Below are positions 8,451 through 16,240 of a DNA stretch of 52,788 nt, piece by piece. Within the stretch, counting starts at the first letter, position 1. The number at the start of each line of letters is the position of its first letter. The stretch covers positions 1-52,788 of the forward strand of contig JAQSYD010000025.1 in NCBI GenBank assembly GCA_029256325.1. The letters run 5' to 3'. Below the pieces are notes generated by a model. That model searched no databases, was not told the DNA's origin, and worked only from the letters and a program-made list of their open reading frames with translations. A program made the translations under genes and the position numbers. The stretch is from Clostridia bacterium. GTDB lineage: Bacteria > Bacillota > Clostridia > Lutisporales > Lutisporaceae.

Positions 8451-9500
8451 ATGAAGAGAAAGTATGCAATATTTTTTGCACTACTATTATGTTGCACTAT
8501 AGTATTAACCAGCTGTAGTAATCCTCTTACTTCAATCAGAGAATTCTTTAACAAGGATGAGCAAATAGCTGAAATACCGGAAGCTACACCAAGTGAGCAG
8601 GAAAGCTTAAGTGAAGTAATGGCAGTACAACCTGATGATGCAAGACCTACAGTAATGTACTACAAAGATTATGATAACTTACTGGTACCTGTAATGAGAT
8701 ATTTACCTAAAAGTGAGTTAGGCATTGCTAAAGCAACTCTTTCCGCTTTGGTTTATAGTATGGAAAAAGCTGAAGATTTAAAGCCTACAGGCTTGATACC
8801 ATCTTTGCCAATGGGAACAGAAATTCTAGGTGCAGTTATAAAAGAGAATGGTCATGCAATCATTGACTTTTCAAAAGAATTTTTGAACTTTACCAATCAA
8901 AAGGCAGAAGAGCTGGGTGTTAAGGCTGTTGTATATACACTATCAGAATTCTCTAATGTCAAAAATGTTGAAATTAGAGTAGAGGGTAAAGCAATAAAAG
9001 AGCTGCCGCAAGGAACTAAGCTTACTACAGACATGAAAAGAGATGAGATAAATCTCAAAACAGCAGAAAATACTGGTGATAAACTTTCAAAAGTTATGGT
9101 ATACTATCAAAAGAAAGGTGCAGGAAACTATTCATACTTTGTACCCGTAACAAAACTTGCATCAGAAAAGAATAGTGCAAAAGCAGCACTGAATGCGTTA
9201 TTGGAAGGACCAGTTCTTGAAAGCGGATTGATGAATCCATTCCCTGAAGGAACACAATGTCTGGATGTTCGAGTTAAGGATGGAGTTGCATATGTAAACC
9301 TTTCTGAAGATGTATTGAAGCTTCAAGGCAACAAAGCAGCAGAAAGAGCAGCTAAAAAAGCTGTTTCTCTAACACTTGGACAGTTCAAAGAAATTTCAAA
9401 GGTTCAACTATTTGTAAATGGTGCAACTGTAGAGGATACAGATGGTATTGGCGCAAATGAGTTTATTGATGTTCCTGTATTTGTTAACTTCTACGAATAA
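8451..9500 (+). CDS. GerMN domain sporulation/germination lipoprotein
   Basis: 349 residues. A lipoprotein signal (KRKYAIFFALLLCCTIVLTSC) ends in a lipobox, so the mature protein is anchored outside the membrane. Two GerMN repeats follow an acidic linker: one around 65-190 (VMYYKDYDNLLVPVMR ... GHAIIDFSKEFLNF) and one around 205-345 (VMVYYQKKGAGNYSYFVPVTK ... VAYVNLSEDVLKL). GerM in Bacillus is needed for normal sporulation and germination, connecting cortex or channel components; the paired architecture matches that family. Start: ATG 8451 behind AAGGGGTGA, not the overlapping upstream GTG at 8442. It lies between the amidase and rph-rdgB, as in some Clostridia. Confidence 0.9.
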   Translation: MKRKYAIFFALLLCCTIVLTSCSNPLTSIREFFNKDEQIAEIPEATPSEQESLSEVMAVQPDDARPTVMYYKDYDNLLVPVMRYLPKSELGIAKATLSALVYSMEKAEDLKPTGLIPSLPMGTEILGAVIKENGHAIIDFSKEFLNFTNQKAEELGVKAVVYTLSEFSNVKNVEIRVEGKAIKELPQGTKLTTDMKRDEINLKTAENTGDKLSKVMVYYQKKGAGNYSYFVPVTKLASEKNSAKAALNALLEGPVLESGLMNPFPEGTQCLDVRVKDGVAYVNLSEDVLKLQGNKAAERAAKKAVSLTLGQFKEISKVQLFVNGATVEDTDGIGANEFIDVPVFVNFYE

Positions 9501-9520
9501 ATTTACATAAAAAATACATA

Positions 9521-9555
9521 TAACAGAAGGGGGTGCGCTTCCTTCTGTTATATTA
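9521..9555 (+). terminator. Hairpin after the GerMN gene
   Basis: TAACAGAAGG and CCTTCTGTTA make a 10-bp stem with a GC-containing 10-base loop. The T tract is poor, so it could be a weak terminator or an RNA processing or stability structure before rph. Confidence 0.6.
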
Positions 9556-9631
9556 AGTATAGGATGTTGACAGGCCTACAAATCAAATGTTGTAACAGGC
9601 CTAGGGAACGAAAGGATGAAAGGAAGATATT

Positions 9632-10402
9632 ATGGAAAGAATTGACAAAAGACAAAAAAACCAAATCAGACCAGTAAAAATCACTAGAAATTATCTAAAG
9701 CATGCAGAGGGATCTGTATTAATTGAAATGGGAGATACAAAGGTTATTTGTACAGCCTCATTAGAAGAAAGAGTACCACCGTTTTTAAAAGGCTCAGGAC
9801 AAGGATGGATAACCAGTGAGTACGGAATGCTGCCTCGTTCAACAGAAACTAGAAAGCCAAGAGATTCTACAAAGGGTAAAGTTGATGGTAGAACGATGGA
9901 AATTCAAAGACTGATCGGTAGAGCTTTGAGGTCGGTAGTAGATTTGAAAAAACTTGGAGAGCAAACAATTTACATAGATTGTGACGTAATACAAGCGGAT
10001 GGAGGAACTAGAACTGCTTCAATAACAGGAGCTTTTGTGGCTTTGGTAGATGCTTTAAACAAGCTTTTGCAAAATGGCAAGATAAATGCCATTCCCTTAA
10101 AAAGCTTTGTTGCAGCAATCAGCGTAGGTGTTAAGGACGGGGAAGTAATCGTTGACTTGAACTATGCAGAGGATTCAACCTGTCAGGTTGATATGAATAT
10201 TATTATGACTGAGGATGGTCAAATCGTTGAAATTCAAGGTACCGGTGAAGAAAGTCCTTTTAGCAAGGCGCAGCTGACAGAAATGCTTCAGGCAGGAGAA
10301 TCAGGGATACAAGAGCTTATTCAAATGCAAAGAGCGTCCTTGGGAGAAATTGCAGATAAAGTAGGTGGAACAAAGGATGAGAATGCTGGCAGCAACAAAT
10401 AA
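9632..10402 (+). CDS. rph: Ribonuclease PH
   Basis: 256 residues, the usual length. It is a phosphorolytic 3'-5' exoribonuclease that trims tRNA 3' ends, acting as a hexamer in the cytoplasm. Family blocks are clear: [39 protein letters not shown], the RST motif in [47 protein letters not shown] and GTGEESPF near the C-terminus. The ATG at 9632 is the natural start. The last 26 bases overlap rdgB, so the two are translationally coupled, a common arrangement in Firmicutes. Confidence 0.96.
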   Translation: MERIDKRQKNQIRPVKITRNYLKHAEGSVLIEMGDTKVICTASLEERVPPFLKGSGQGWITSEYGMLPRSTETRKPRDSTKGKVDGRTMEIQRLIGRALRSVVDLKKLGEQTIYIDCDVIQADGGTRTASITGAFVALVDALNKLLQNGKINAIPLKSFVAAISVGVKDGEVIVDLNYAEDSTCQVDMNIIMTEDGQIVEIQGTGEESPFSKAQLTEMLQAGESGIQELIQMQRASLGEIADKVGGTKDENAGSNK

Positions 10403-10976
10403 TAAGCATAAGCTGGAGGAAATAAGTGCAATTCTTAAGGAATTGGATATAGAGATAATTTCACTTCAGCAAGCGGGCATAGATATTGAAGTAGAAGAAA
10501 CCGGCGAAACCTTTACAGAGAATGCTTTAATTAAGGCAAGAGAAATTGCAAAGCTTACCGATATGGCAGTGATCTCAGATGATTCTGGATTAGAGGTATT
10601 TGCGCTTAAGGGAGATCCTGGCGTAAAGTCAGCCAGATATTCCGGTGCCGAAGGGGATCTGAAGGACAAAAAAAATAATGAAAAATTATTAAAAAATCTA
10701 GAGCACATTCCTTTTGAAGAAAGAGGGGCTCGTTTTTGTTCTGTGATTGCAGCGGTATTGACAAATGGAAAGAATATCACTGCTGAAGGTTATGTATATG
10801 GTAAAATAGGTTATGAAGAAAAAGGAAGTCATGGTTTTGGTTATGATCCTTTATTTATAGTTGAAGGCTATGACATAACAATGGCGGAGCTTAGTCCGGA
10901 GGAAAAAAATAAAATAAGCCATAGAGCCAATGCATTGCAGAATTTTGTTCAACAACTAAAAACGGTCATTGGATAA
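10377..10976 (+). CDS. rdgB: XTP/dITP diphosphatase (RdgB/HAM1 family)
   Basis: 199 residues. It hydrolyses ITP, dITP and XTP to monophosphates, keeping deaminated purines out of nucleic acids. Motifs: N-terminal [13 protein letters not shown] (TxNxxK substrate region), [24 protein letters not shown] (SDDSGL metal site), [12 protein letters not shown], and [12 protein letters not shown] near the C-terminus (GFGYDPxF). ATG 10377 is chosen over the GTG at 10365 because AGGTGG lies eight bases upstream; the gene overlaps the end of rph by 26 bases. Confidence 0.95.
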   Translation: MRMLAATNNKHKLEEISAILKELDIEIISLQQAGIDIEVEETGETFTENALIKAREIAKLTDMAVISDDSGLEVFALKGDPGVKSARYSGAEGDLKDKKNNEKLLKNLEHIPFEERGARFCSVIAAVLTNGKNITAEGYVYGKIGYEEKGSHGFGYDPLFIVEGYDITMAELSPEEKNKISHRANALQNFVQQLKTVIG

Positions 10977-11000
10977 TTGATTATATAGAAGCAATTTCAT

Positions 11001-11038
11001 CATAAGCAACTAAAAAATTAGTTGCTTATGATTTTTTC
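11001..11038 (+). terminator. Terminator of rph-rdgB
   Basis: CATAAGCAACTAA and TTAGTTGCTTATG form a 13-bp perfect stem with a 4-base A loop, followed by a T run. Confidence 0.95.
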
Positions 11039-11140
11039 ACTAATAAAAACAATAATATAAGGAATAATAAATAAAGCAGAGTATAATTTAGTTATTTAAT
11101 GATAATTTAAGAACAATCAATAAAACAATCAAAATTATTG

Positions 11141-11169
11141 TTGACATAATGAAGTATTTTTATTATACT
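11141..11169 (+). promoter_or_regulatory. Sigma-A promoter, upstream one of two before the tRNA array
   Basis: TTGACA at 11141-11146, 17-base spacer, TATACT at 11164-11169. The 250 bases between rdgB's terminator and the first tRNA hold this and a second promoter and no gene. Confidence 0.8.
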
Positions 11170-11233
11170 ATTACTTGTCGCTAGAACGCAGCGGCGAACA
11201 GTAGAAACGCACAAAATAAAATTTAAATACTTG

Positions 11234-11262
11234 TTGACAAGACAAAAAGCGTTTGATATAAT
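11234..11262 (+). promoter_or_regulatory. Sigma-A promoter directly before the tRNA array
   Basis: Perfect consensus: TTGACA at 11234-11239, 17 bases, TATAAT at 11257-11262. The first tRNA begins 31 bases later. Confidence 0.9.
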
Positions 11263-11292
11263 TTATAAATGTCGGCGGTATTGATAAAATGT

Positions 11293-11366
11293 GCGGGTGT
11301 AGTTCAATGGTAGAACTTCAGCCTTCCAAGCTGATCGCGAGGGTTCGATTCCCTTCACCCGCTCCA
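11293..11366 (+). tRNA. tRNA-Gly(TCC)
   Basis: Acceptor GCGGGTG pairs with CACCCGC; anticodon loop CTTCCAA gives TCC; the 3' CCA is encoded. First gene of the array. Confidence 0.95.
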
Positions 11367-11376
11367 AAAAAAACAT

Positions 11377-11430
11377 GCGCCTGTAGCTCAGCTCTGGAGG
11401 CCACCGGTTCAAGACCGGTTATCCACCCCA
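11377..11430 (+). pseudogene. Chimeric tRNA remnant: 5' end of tRNA-Arg fused to 3' half of tRNA-His
   Basis: The first 15 bases, GCGCCTGTAGCTCAG, equal the start of the intact tRNA-Arg at 11829. From about 11392 the sequence is the 3' half of another tRNA: T arm ACCGG-TTCAAGA-CCGGT and acceptor TATCCAC followed by C and CCA. A C discriminator is diagnostic of tRNA-His. There is no anticodon loop, and the 5' and 3' acceptor arms (GCGCCTG and TATCCAC) cannot pair. At 54 bases it cannot be a working tRNA. The junction lies at a repeated AGCTC. Confidence 0.85.
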
Positions 11431-11463
11431 TAATCAAAACGCCAAAAATAAATATTTATATAC

Positions 11464-11539
11464 AGGGGTATCGCCAAGCGGTAAGGCACCAGACTTTGAC
11501 TCTGGCATCTCGTTGGTTCAAATCCAGCTACCCCTGCCA
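11464..11539 (+). tRNA. tRNA-Gln(TTG)
   Basis: Acceptor AGGGGTA pairs with TACCCCT; anticodon loop CTTTGAC gives TTG; T arm GTTGG-TTCAAAT-CCAGC; encoded CCA (discriminator G). Confidence 0.93.
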
Positions 11540-11547
11540 TCTAACAT

Positions 11548-11623
11548 GATCCACTAGCTCAGTAGGTAGAGCACATGACTTTTAATCATGGTGTCCGGAG
11601 TTCGATCCTCCGGTGGATCACCA
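11548..11623 (+). tRNA. tRNA-Lys(TTT), copy 1
   Basis: Acceptor GATCCAC with GTGGATC, anticodon loop CTTTTAA, encoded CCA. The 76 bases are identical to the copy at 11914. Confidence 0.95.
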
Positions 11624-11630
11624 TTACAAT

Positions 11631-11714
11631 GCGGAGTTGGCGGAATTGGCAGACGCGCTAGACTTAGGATCTAGTGTCAACGACGTGGGGGTTCAAGTCC
11701 CTTACTCCGCACCA
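11631..11714 (+). tRNA. tRNA-Leu(TAG)
   Basis: 84 bases with the long variable arm of class II tRNAs; acceptor GCGGAGT pairs with ACTCCGC, anticodon loop CTTAGGA gives TAG, CCA encoded. Confidence 0.94.
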
Positions 11715-11726
11715 ATTTTAAAATTT

Positions 11727-11801
11727 GCGGATGTAACTCAGTGGTAGAGTGTCACCTTGCCAAGGTGAAAGTCGCGAGTTCGAATCTCGTCTTCCGCTCC
11801 A
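11727..11801 (+). tRNA. tRNA-Gly(GCC)
   Basis: Acceptor GCGGATG opposite CTTCCGC (one G-T type pair), anticodon loop TTGCCAA gives GCC, CCA encoded. Confidence 0.93.
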
Positions 11802-11828
11802 ATATCCAAATTTAAACTATGAAAGTAT

Positions 11829-11905
11829 GCGCCTGTAGCTCAGTTGGATAGAGCAACGGACTTCTAATCCGTGTGCCAGGGGTTCGACTCCCTTCAGGCG
11901 CACCA
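11829..11905 (+). tRNA. tRNA-Arg(TCT)
   Basis: Acceptor GCGCCTG pairs perfectly with CAGGCGC; anticodon loop CTTCTAA gives TCT; encoded CCA. Its first 15 bases match the chimeric remnant at 11377. Confidence 0.95.
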
Positions 11906-11913
11906 TTTAATAT

Positions 11914-11989
11914 GATCCACTAGCTCAGTAGGTAGAGCACATGACTTTTAATCATGGTGTCCGGAGTTCGATCCTCCGGTGGATCACCA
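11914..11989 (+). tRNA. tRNA-Lys(TTT), copy 2
   Basis: Identical over all 76 bases to the tRNA-Lys at 11548, as are a few flanking bases on each side (AT before, TT after). Confidence 0.95.
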
Positions 11990-12086
11990 TTTACTTGAGT
12001 GCAACTAATATTTAGATAAATTACCCTGATATATTGCCGAGGCACATTGGTGGTCAAAGGCAATTATATTATTTTTTGGCTTAATG

Positions 12087-12115
12087 TTGACTTATAACAA
12101 GAGCTTTCTTATAAT
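12087..12115 (+). promoter_or_regulatory. Promoter of tRNA-Arg(TCG)
   Basis: TTGACT at 12087-12092, 17 bases, TATAAT at 12110-12115; the tRNA starts 15 bases later. It suggests the last tRNA is transcribed on its own as well. Confidence 0.85.
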
Positions 12116-12129
12116 GGAATAGTAAACAT

Positions 12130-12206
12130 GCGCTCTTAGCTCAGCCGGATAGAGTAGCTGACTTCGAATCAGTTGGTCGGGGGTTCGAATCCCTCAGGGC
12201 GCACCA
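12130..12206 (+). tRNA. tRNA-Arg(TCG)
   Basis: Acceptor GCGCTCT pairs with AGGGCGC (one T-G pair), anticodon loop CTTCGAA gives TCG, encoded CCA. Confidence 0.94.
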
Positions 12207-12220
12207 TACATAAAGATTAT

Positions 12221-12253
12221 GCTTTAGAGCTTTTTGCTCTAAAGCTTTTTTAT
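12221..12253 (+). terminator. Terminator of the tRNA array
   Basis: GCTTTAGAGC and GCTCTAAAGC make a 10-bp stem followed by a T run. Confidence 0.93.
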
Positions 12254-12341
12254 TTTTCATAAATATGGTTGACATCATTCCTTAGTAAAAGCTTATAATA
12301 TAGTTAACAGTTACAAAGGATAGGTATGGAGGTGTCATTTT

Positions 12342-12692
12342 ATGAAAAGATTGGATGTCAAGCTGGAAGCACTTATAAATGAACAGAAGCTAAAATCAAA
12401 ATGGTCAGAGCTTGAATGTCATGGGGCTAGTGAGTTTTTAAGTTTACTATTTCAAGATCAAGTGCAGTATGGTAAGCTAGCGCATGCAATTATTGTAGAG
12501 AATCGTGTAGTTTGCATGAATTTATATGAAGGAGTACCATACACATCAAATGGTGTATCCGAAATGATTACCAAAATGTATATAGATACAGAAGATAATA
12601 TCGTGCTGCTTAGTAGAAGCGGTCATGTATATCTGTATGAAACAGAGGCTATGGATGCAAGCGATTTAAGACATTATTACGGAAAAGACTAA
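12342..12692 (+). CDS. Hypothetical protein, 116 residues
   Basis: I do not recognise a family. It is soluble with no Cys cluster or membrane segment; the first half looks helical (KRLDVKLEALINEQKLKSKWSELE), the second half beta-rich (IVENRVVCMNLYEGVPY, IDTEDNIVLLSRSGHVYLYE). The ATG at 12342 lies behind GGAGGTG. It precedes the Spo0E-like gene by 75 bases, but a hairpin lies between them. Confidence 0.7.
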   Translation: MKRLDVKLEALINEQKLKSKWSELECHGASEFLSLLFQDQVQYGKLAHAIIVENRVVCMNLYEGVPYTSNGVSEMITKMYIDTEDNIVLLSRSGHVYLYETEAMDASDLRHYYGKD

Positions 12693-12729
12693 ATTACTTC
12701 AAATGACATGCAAAATTTGTAATAAAATT

Positions 12730-12759
12730 CCTCTCCCTGAGTAGAATAGTCGGGAGAGG
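12730..12759 (+). promoter_or_regulatory. Hairpin that can bury the ribosome binding site of the Spo0E-like gene
   Basis: CCTCTCCC at 12730-12737 pairs exactly with GGGAGAGG at 12752-12759 across a 14-base loop. The right arm contains the AGAGG of the Shine-Dalgarno AGAGGTGA for the ATG at 12768. No T tract follows, so it is not a usual terminator. Confidence 0.6.
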
Positions 12760-12767
12760 TGAATTTT

Positions 12768-12941
12768 ATGCATGAAATGATGGAGTCTATTAGCGATATT
12801 AATAGGCTTAGAGAAAATCTATACAGTATTATAGAACAAAAAAGCTATAACTTGAATGACCCCGAAGTTCTGGAGGCCAGTGAGTGTATCAATAGGGCTA
12901 TAGTGAATTATAATACAACGTTAAAAATAAAAACTGTATGA
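12768..12941 (+). CDS. Spo0E-family aspartyl-phosphate phosphatase
   Basis: 57 residues, typical for the family, whose members remove the phosphate from Spo0A and so delay sporulation. The sequence follows the family pattern: an N-terminal helix (ISDINRLRENLYSIIEQKSYNLNDPEVLEASECIN) and the SxxxD-like region, here SECIN, followed by RAIVNYN; the usual SQELD aspartate is replaced by Asn in this copy, so activity should not be taken for granted. I chose ATG 12768 behind AGAGGTGA; the GTG at 12759 lies inside that site. A hairpin covers the binding site. Confidence 0.75.
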   Translation: MHEMMESISDINRLRENLYSIIEQKSYNLNDPEVLEASECINRAIVNYNTTLKIKTV

Positions 12942-12964
12942 ATTAATTTTTCAAGGGGTAATGT

Positions 12965-13822
12965 ATGAATAAAAGAATAAATGATATTTGGACAAGCAAT
13001 AATACGAAGTATTTATTTATAATGGTCATTACCAGCTTACTATGGAGCAGCGGTGGTATTCTGATCAAACTGGTCCATGTTGGACCTATGGCAGTGTCCG
13101 GATTAAGAAGTCTCATTGCCACTGCTATTATATTCTTATACCTCAAAAGACCGAAGTTTACTTGGAGCTTATATCAAATGTTAGGTGCTGCTGCATATGC
13201 CAGCATGGCAATAACCTTTGTGTTTGCAACACGGCTGACAACCTCCGCAAATGCGGTTCTACTCCAATATACAGCGCCTATCTATGTTGCTATACTTGGC
13301 AGCTTTATTTTACGGGAAAAGGCCATTCTGAAGGATTGGATTACAATTGCCATCACCTTGCTGGGTGTAACACTATTTTTTATTGATTCTTTTTCTTTAG
13401 GAGGACTTCTGGGAAATGCGTTGGCAATAGTAAGCGGCTTTTGCTTCGCCTTATTTATTGTATGCTCCAGACAGCAGAAGGAAGGCTCGCCTATGGAGAC
13501 AATTCTATTAGGTAATATATTTACGGCAGTCATTTGTTTACCCTTTGTAATTAGAACGGCCTATGACATGACTAGCATCATAGGGGTAGTGTCCCTTGGA
13601 ATCATACAATTCGGGGTGCCCTACGTACTTTACGGAATTGCAATTAAACATGTGAGAGCATTGGATGCTGTCATGATAGCGGTTATTGAACCTATTCTGA
13701 ATCCTGTATGGGTATTGATATTCTTAGGGGAAAAGCCGGGAAAATGGGCTATATTGGGAGGAATCATAGTATTGGCAGCGGTAACCTATAACTGCATGCA
13801 ATCTACGATGAAAAAACAATAA
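12965..13822 (+). CDS. EamA/DMT-family transporter
   Basis: 285 residues with about ten membrane segments arranged as two EamA repeats (about 10-140 and 150-280). Typical features: the first-segment pattern TSLLWSSGGILIK, an AITFVFATRLTTSANAVLLQYTAPIYVAI block at the end of repeat one, and AIKHVRALDAVMIAVIEPILNPVWVLIFLGEKPG in repeat two. The family exports metabolites or amino acids; the substrate cannot be told. ATG 12965 follows AAGGGGT. It follows the Spo0E-like gene after 23 bases, so the two may be co-transcribed. Confidence 0.93.
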   Translation: MNKRINDIWTSNNTKYLFIMVITSLLWSSGGILIKLVHVGPMAVSGLRSLIATAIIFLYLKRPKFTWSLYQMLGAAAYASMAITFVFATRLTTSANAVLLQYTAPIYVAILGSFILREKAILKDWITIAITLLGVTLFFIDSFSLGGLLGNALAIVSGFCFALFIVCSRQQKEGSPMETILLGNIFTAVICLPFVIRTAYDMTSIIGVVSLGIIQFGVPYVLYGIAIKHVRALDAVMIAVIEPILNPVWVLIFLGEKPGKWAILGGIIVLAAVTYNCMQSTMKKQ

Positions 13823-13851
13823 GACTCGAAATTCGAGTCTTATTGTTTTAT
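13821..13851. terminator. Bidirectional terminator between EamA gene and uvsE
   Basis: AAGACTCGAA and TTCGAGTCTT form a 10-bp stem with a 1-base centre, lying between two convergent stop codons; moderate T content follows. Confidence 0.75.
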
Positions 13852-13866
13852 ACCTTTATTACAGCA

Positions 13867-14760
13867 TTATGAGGTGTGAGAGCATGCTTCATTTTCTCTG
13901 ATTCTGAGTAAAGCCAACTCCTTTTGTTTACATTCCAGCATAATATCAAAGTCTTCACCTGCAAATTTCAATGCAGCCCTATAATCCTCTTCGTTAATAT
14001 AATCTCCATGATGTCTGTCATTGAAGCCGGTTTTTCCGCTGCTTAAATGCATTTTGGGTCTTCTTCCCTTCCAAGTGTTTATAATCCTTTGGCGCAGATC
14101 TGATAAGCTTTCTCCTGTATTTAGGCAATTAAAATGATGGATATCAAATATCATTGGTATACCCAAGGTTTCACATATAGGAAGAACATCTAAAGCACCG
14201 AAGCTCTTATCATCGTTCTCTAGAGCAAGCTTGCTTTGAATGTCCTTTGAAAGAAGGCTGAAGCTTTCAATAAATCTCTGTATCGCTTTCTCCTTTCCGC
14301 CCACCGTGCTGCCTGTATGTATAATAAGTAATTTATTGCCTATCATGTTGGAAAGTGTGTTTAAGTATTCTAAATGTTTAATGCTGTTCTGTACAACATG
14401 GGGCTTATCTGAGTTTAATACACAAAACTGATCAGGATGGAGACTGATTCTGATTTTATTTTCTTCTACAAAGGATTTTATTTTTGAACACATATTCTGC
14501 ACATCGCCGTCCTCCCACCAGTGCCAGCTTTCTACATAGGTAGCCAGGGGGATGATGTCAGAGCTAAATCTATACATGAGGATATCATTTTCCTTGCACC
14601 ATTTTAGAATTTGCAGACTGTTATATAAGTTGTCCACGGCAGTCGCTTTGAGCTTTTTTGCCTGATCTTCATCGCTTAATTTTGTAAGTGTTTTAACTGT
14701 TACTGTTTTAAAGCGCCCGCTATCTTTGAGCGTATTGCATATACAAGCAAATCCCAGCAT
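13867..14760 (-). CDS. uvsE: UV damage endonuclease UvsE/UvdE
   Basis: 297 residues, the usual size. The enzyme nicks 5' to UV photoproducts and abasic sites in an alternative excision route, using a TIM-barrel metal site. Recognisable blocks: LGFACICNTL at the N-terminus, YRFSSDIIPLATY, ISLHPDQFCVLNS (HPDQF), LLIIHTGSTVGGK, LALENDDKSF (ENDD), IPMIFDIHHFNC (DxHH) and MHLSSGKTGFNDRHHGDYI. These give the metal-binding His, Glu and Asp positions known in the Thermus enzyme. Presence in a spore-former fits protection from UV. Single gene on the minus strand; its ATG is preceded by an A/G-rich site. Confidence 0.96.
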   Translation of the reverse strand: MLGFACICNTLKDSGRFKTVTVKTLTKLSDEDQAKKLKATAVDNLYNSLQILKWCKENDILMYRFSSDIIPLATYVESWHWWEDGDVQNMCSKIKSFVEENKIRISLHPDQFCVLNSDKPHVVQNSIKHLEYLNTLSNMIGNKLLIIHTGSTVGGKEKAIQRFIESFSLLSKDIQSKLALENDDKSFGALDVLPICETLGIPMIFDIHHFNCLNTGESLSDLRQRIINTWKGRRPKMHLSSGKTGFNDRHHGDYINEEDYRAALKFAGEDFDIMLECKQKELALLRIRENEACSHTS

Positions 14761-14835
14761 AAAATATTCCTTTCTTTACCTTGATAGTATAGCTTTTGTA
14801 GCAATGCTTTATATATGTATAAAATGTTGACAATA

Positions 14836-14870
14836 AAAAAACTTCTTTATTAAAAAGAAGTTTTTTGATA
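14836..14870. terminator. Terminator of the DUF5362-like gene
   Basis: AAAACTTCTTT and AAAGAAGTTTT type arms form a 9 to 10-bp stem; both strands have T runs. It lies just after the stop of the minus-strand gene. Confidence 0.8.
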
Positions 14871-14877
14871 AAGAGTT

Positions 14878-15246
14878 CTAATACATAGACGTATTGCTAA
14901 ACATGATTGCAAAGAACGCGATATAAGCGATAATGCCTATAATTGCCATAATAATGCTTGCAATATAGTATATACCTTGAAATTTGAAAAAGGCAGTTGA
15001 TTCTGTAATCAACTGGTTAAGCTTTTCTGAAAATAGGGCTTGATCTTCGATACCAACCAGTTCTTGTGCCGCTTTTTTGGCATTTAGAAGTTTAATACCG
15101 GCAATGATCATTAATACACCTGGGATTGCACCAACTAAAAACGCTACTACACCTCCAAGGGCAGCCAAAGCACCGAAAACGATACTTAAAATACCAACGA
15201 TATTACTCCATTTTATAAAGCCTTGAATGTTTTCTTGATTGATCAT
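14878..15246 (-). CDS. Small integral membrane protein, DUF5362-like
   Basis: 122 residues with three membrane segments: about 15-32 (IVGILSIVFGALAALGG), 34-52 (VAFLVGAIPGVLMIIAGI) and 92-115. Between the second and third is an amphipathic stretch (AKKAAQELVGIEDQALFSEKLNQLITESTAFFKFQG) that matches the arrangement of DUF5362 proteins. The role is unknown; in other bacteria these are often stress-associated small membrane proteins. The ATG at 15246 has AGGAGGTG upstream on the minus strand. It stands alone between uvsE and the divergent MBL gene. Confidence 0.8.
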   Translation of the reverse strand: MINQENIQGFIKWSNIVGILSIVFGALAALGGVVAFLVGAIPGVLMIIAGIKLLNAKKAAQELVGIEDQALFSEKLNQLITESTAFFKFQGIYYIASIIMAIIGIIAYIAFFAIMFSNTSMY

Positions 15247-15439
15247 GCTGTCACCTCCTTATAATAGTATAATAATCTAATATTTAACAATATACAACGA
15301 AATTAGGAATATGGTCTTTAAAAAGTAGATAAATATTTATATATTATTCGTATTCACGAAATTATATATAAATATATTTTAAATTTTTGTGAATTTAGTG
15401 TAAAATTATAATAATATTATTTACCATGGAGGACCACTT

Positions 15440-16153
15440 ATGTTTTTGAATTTTATCGGTAGTGGAAGCGCATTAAATACAGAATTGGGAAATAACTGTG
15501 CTTTTATTAAAGAGAGAAAATCCATATTATTAATAGATTGTGGCAGCACGACATTTTCCAGGTTGCAAAGTCTTAAGCTGCTAGAAAATGTTCAGGATAT
15601 ATTTGTACTGATAACCCATAGACATCCAGACCATATTGCATCCTTGGGAGATCTAATTTTTTATGCAAATTATATTATAGATGCCCATGTAACGGTGCTT
15701 ACCCCCGATGAGGAAAATGTATGCACTCTATTGAAATATATGGGCGTGCAGAAAGAATTATACACACTCATTAAGCTTCAGAAAGAGTTCCAGCTAAAAA
15801 ATTCTGATTTTGAAACACTTATTTCCTATGTCCCGGTGCAGCATGTTGAAGAAATGTCTTGCTATGGATATATGATTACATATAAAAATACCAAAATCTA
15901 TTACAGCGGTGACGCAAAAGATATTCCCAAGGATATACTGCAGCGATTTGTTAAGAATGAGATAGAATTTATGTATCAAGATGTTTGCAGCTATGATAAT
16001 CCTGATAATCCACATATGTATATAAAGAGACTGCTTGATTTAATTGACGAAAAAGATAGAAACAGATTGTTCTGTATGCATTATGATGAAGGATTGGATA
16101 AAACACAAATACAGCAACTGGGATTTCACTCAATAAAAAATTTTGAGGAATAA
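15440..16153 (+). CDS. MBL-fold metallo-hydrolase
   Basis: 237 residues. The metal-binding HxHxDH motif appears as THRHPDHIASLGDL near residue 58, the third ligand region as VPVQHVEEMSCYGY, the bridging Asp as YYSGDAKD, and the last His as CMHYDE near 215. The early GSGSALNTELGNNCAFI resembles the RNase Z/phosphoribosyl-phosphodiesterase subgroup that starts with a GTGSA block. It probably hydrolyses a phosphodiester or a thioester; the substrate cannot be told. The ATG is behind GGAGGACCACTT. No operon partner. Confidence 0.88.
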   Translation: MFLNFIGSGSALNTELGNNCAFIKERKSILLIDCGSTTFSRLQSLKLLENVQDIFVLITHRHPDHIASLGDLIFYANYIIDAHVTVLTPDEENVCTLLKYMGVQKELYTLIKLQKEFQLKNSDFETLISYVPVQHVEEMSCYGYMITYKNTKIYYSGDAKDIPKDILQRFVKNEIEFMYQDVCSYDNPDNPHMYIKRLLDLIDEKDRNRLFCMHYDEGLDKTQIQQLGFHSIKNFEE

Positions 16154-16176
16154 TTTACAAAAATGAAAAAAGGGTG

Positions 16177-16205
16177 TTGACTTTATGTTAATACTTTTAT
16201 ATAAT
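16177..16205 (+). promoter_or_regulatory. Promoter of tRNA-Lys(CTT)
   Basis: TTGACT at 16177-16182, 17 bases, TATAAT at 16200-16205; the tRNA begins 36 bases later. Confidence 0.85.
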
Positions 16206-16240
16206 AATATAGTCGAGTGACGAGCTTGGCGTTTAAAGAT

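Noticed and set aside
11289-11549. Open reading frame of 86 codons across the tRNA array
   Set aside because: It runs over tRNA-Gly, the Arg/His remnant and tRNA-Gln; the translated cysteine/serine-rich sequence is a by-product of tRNA structure.
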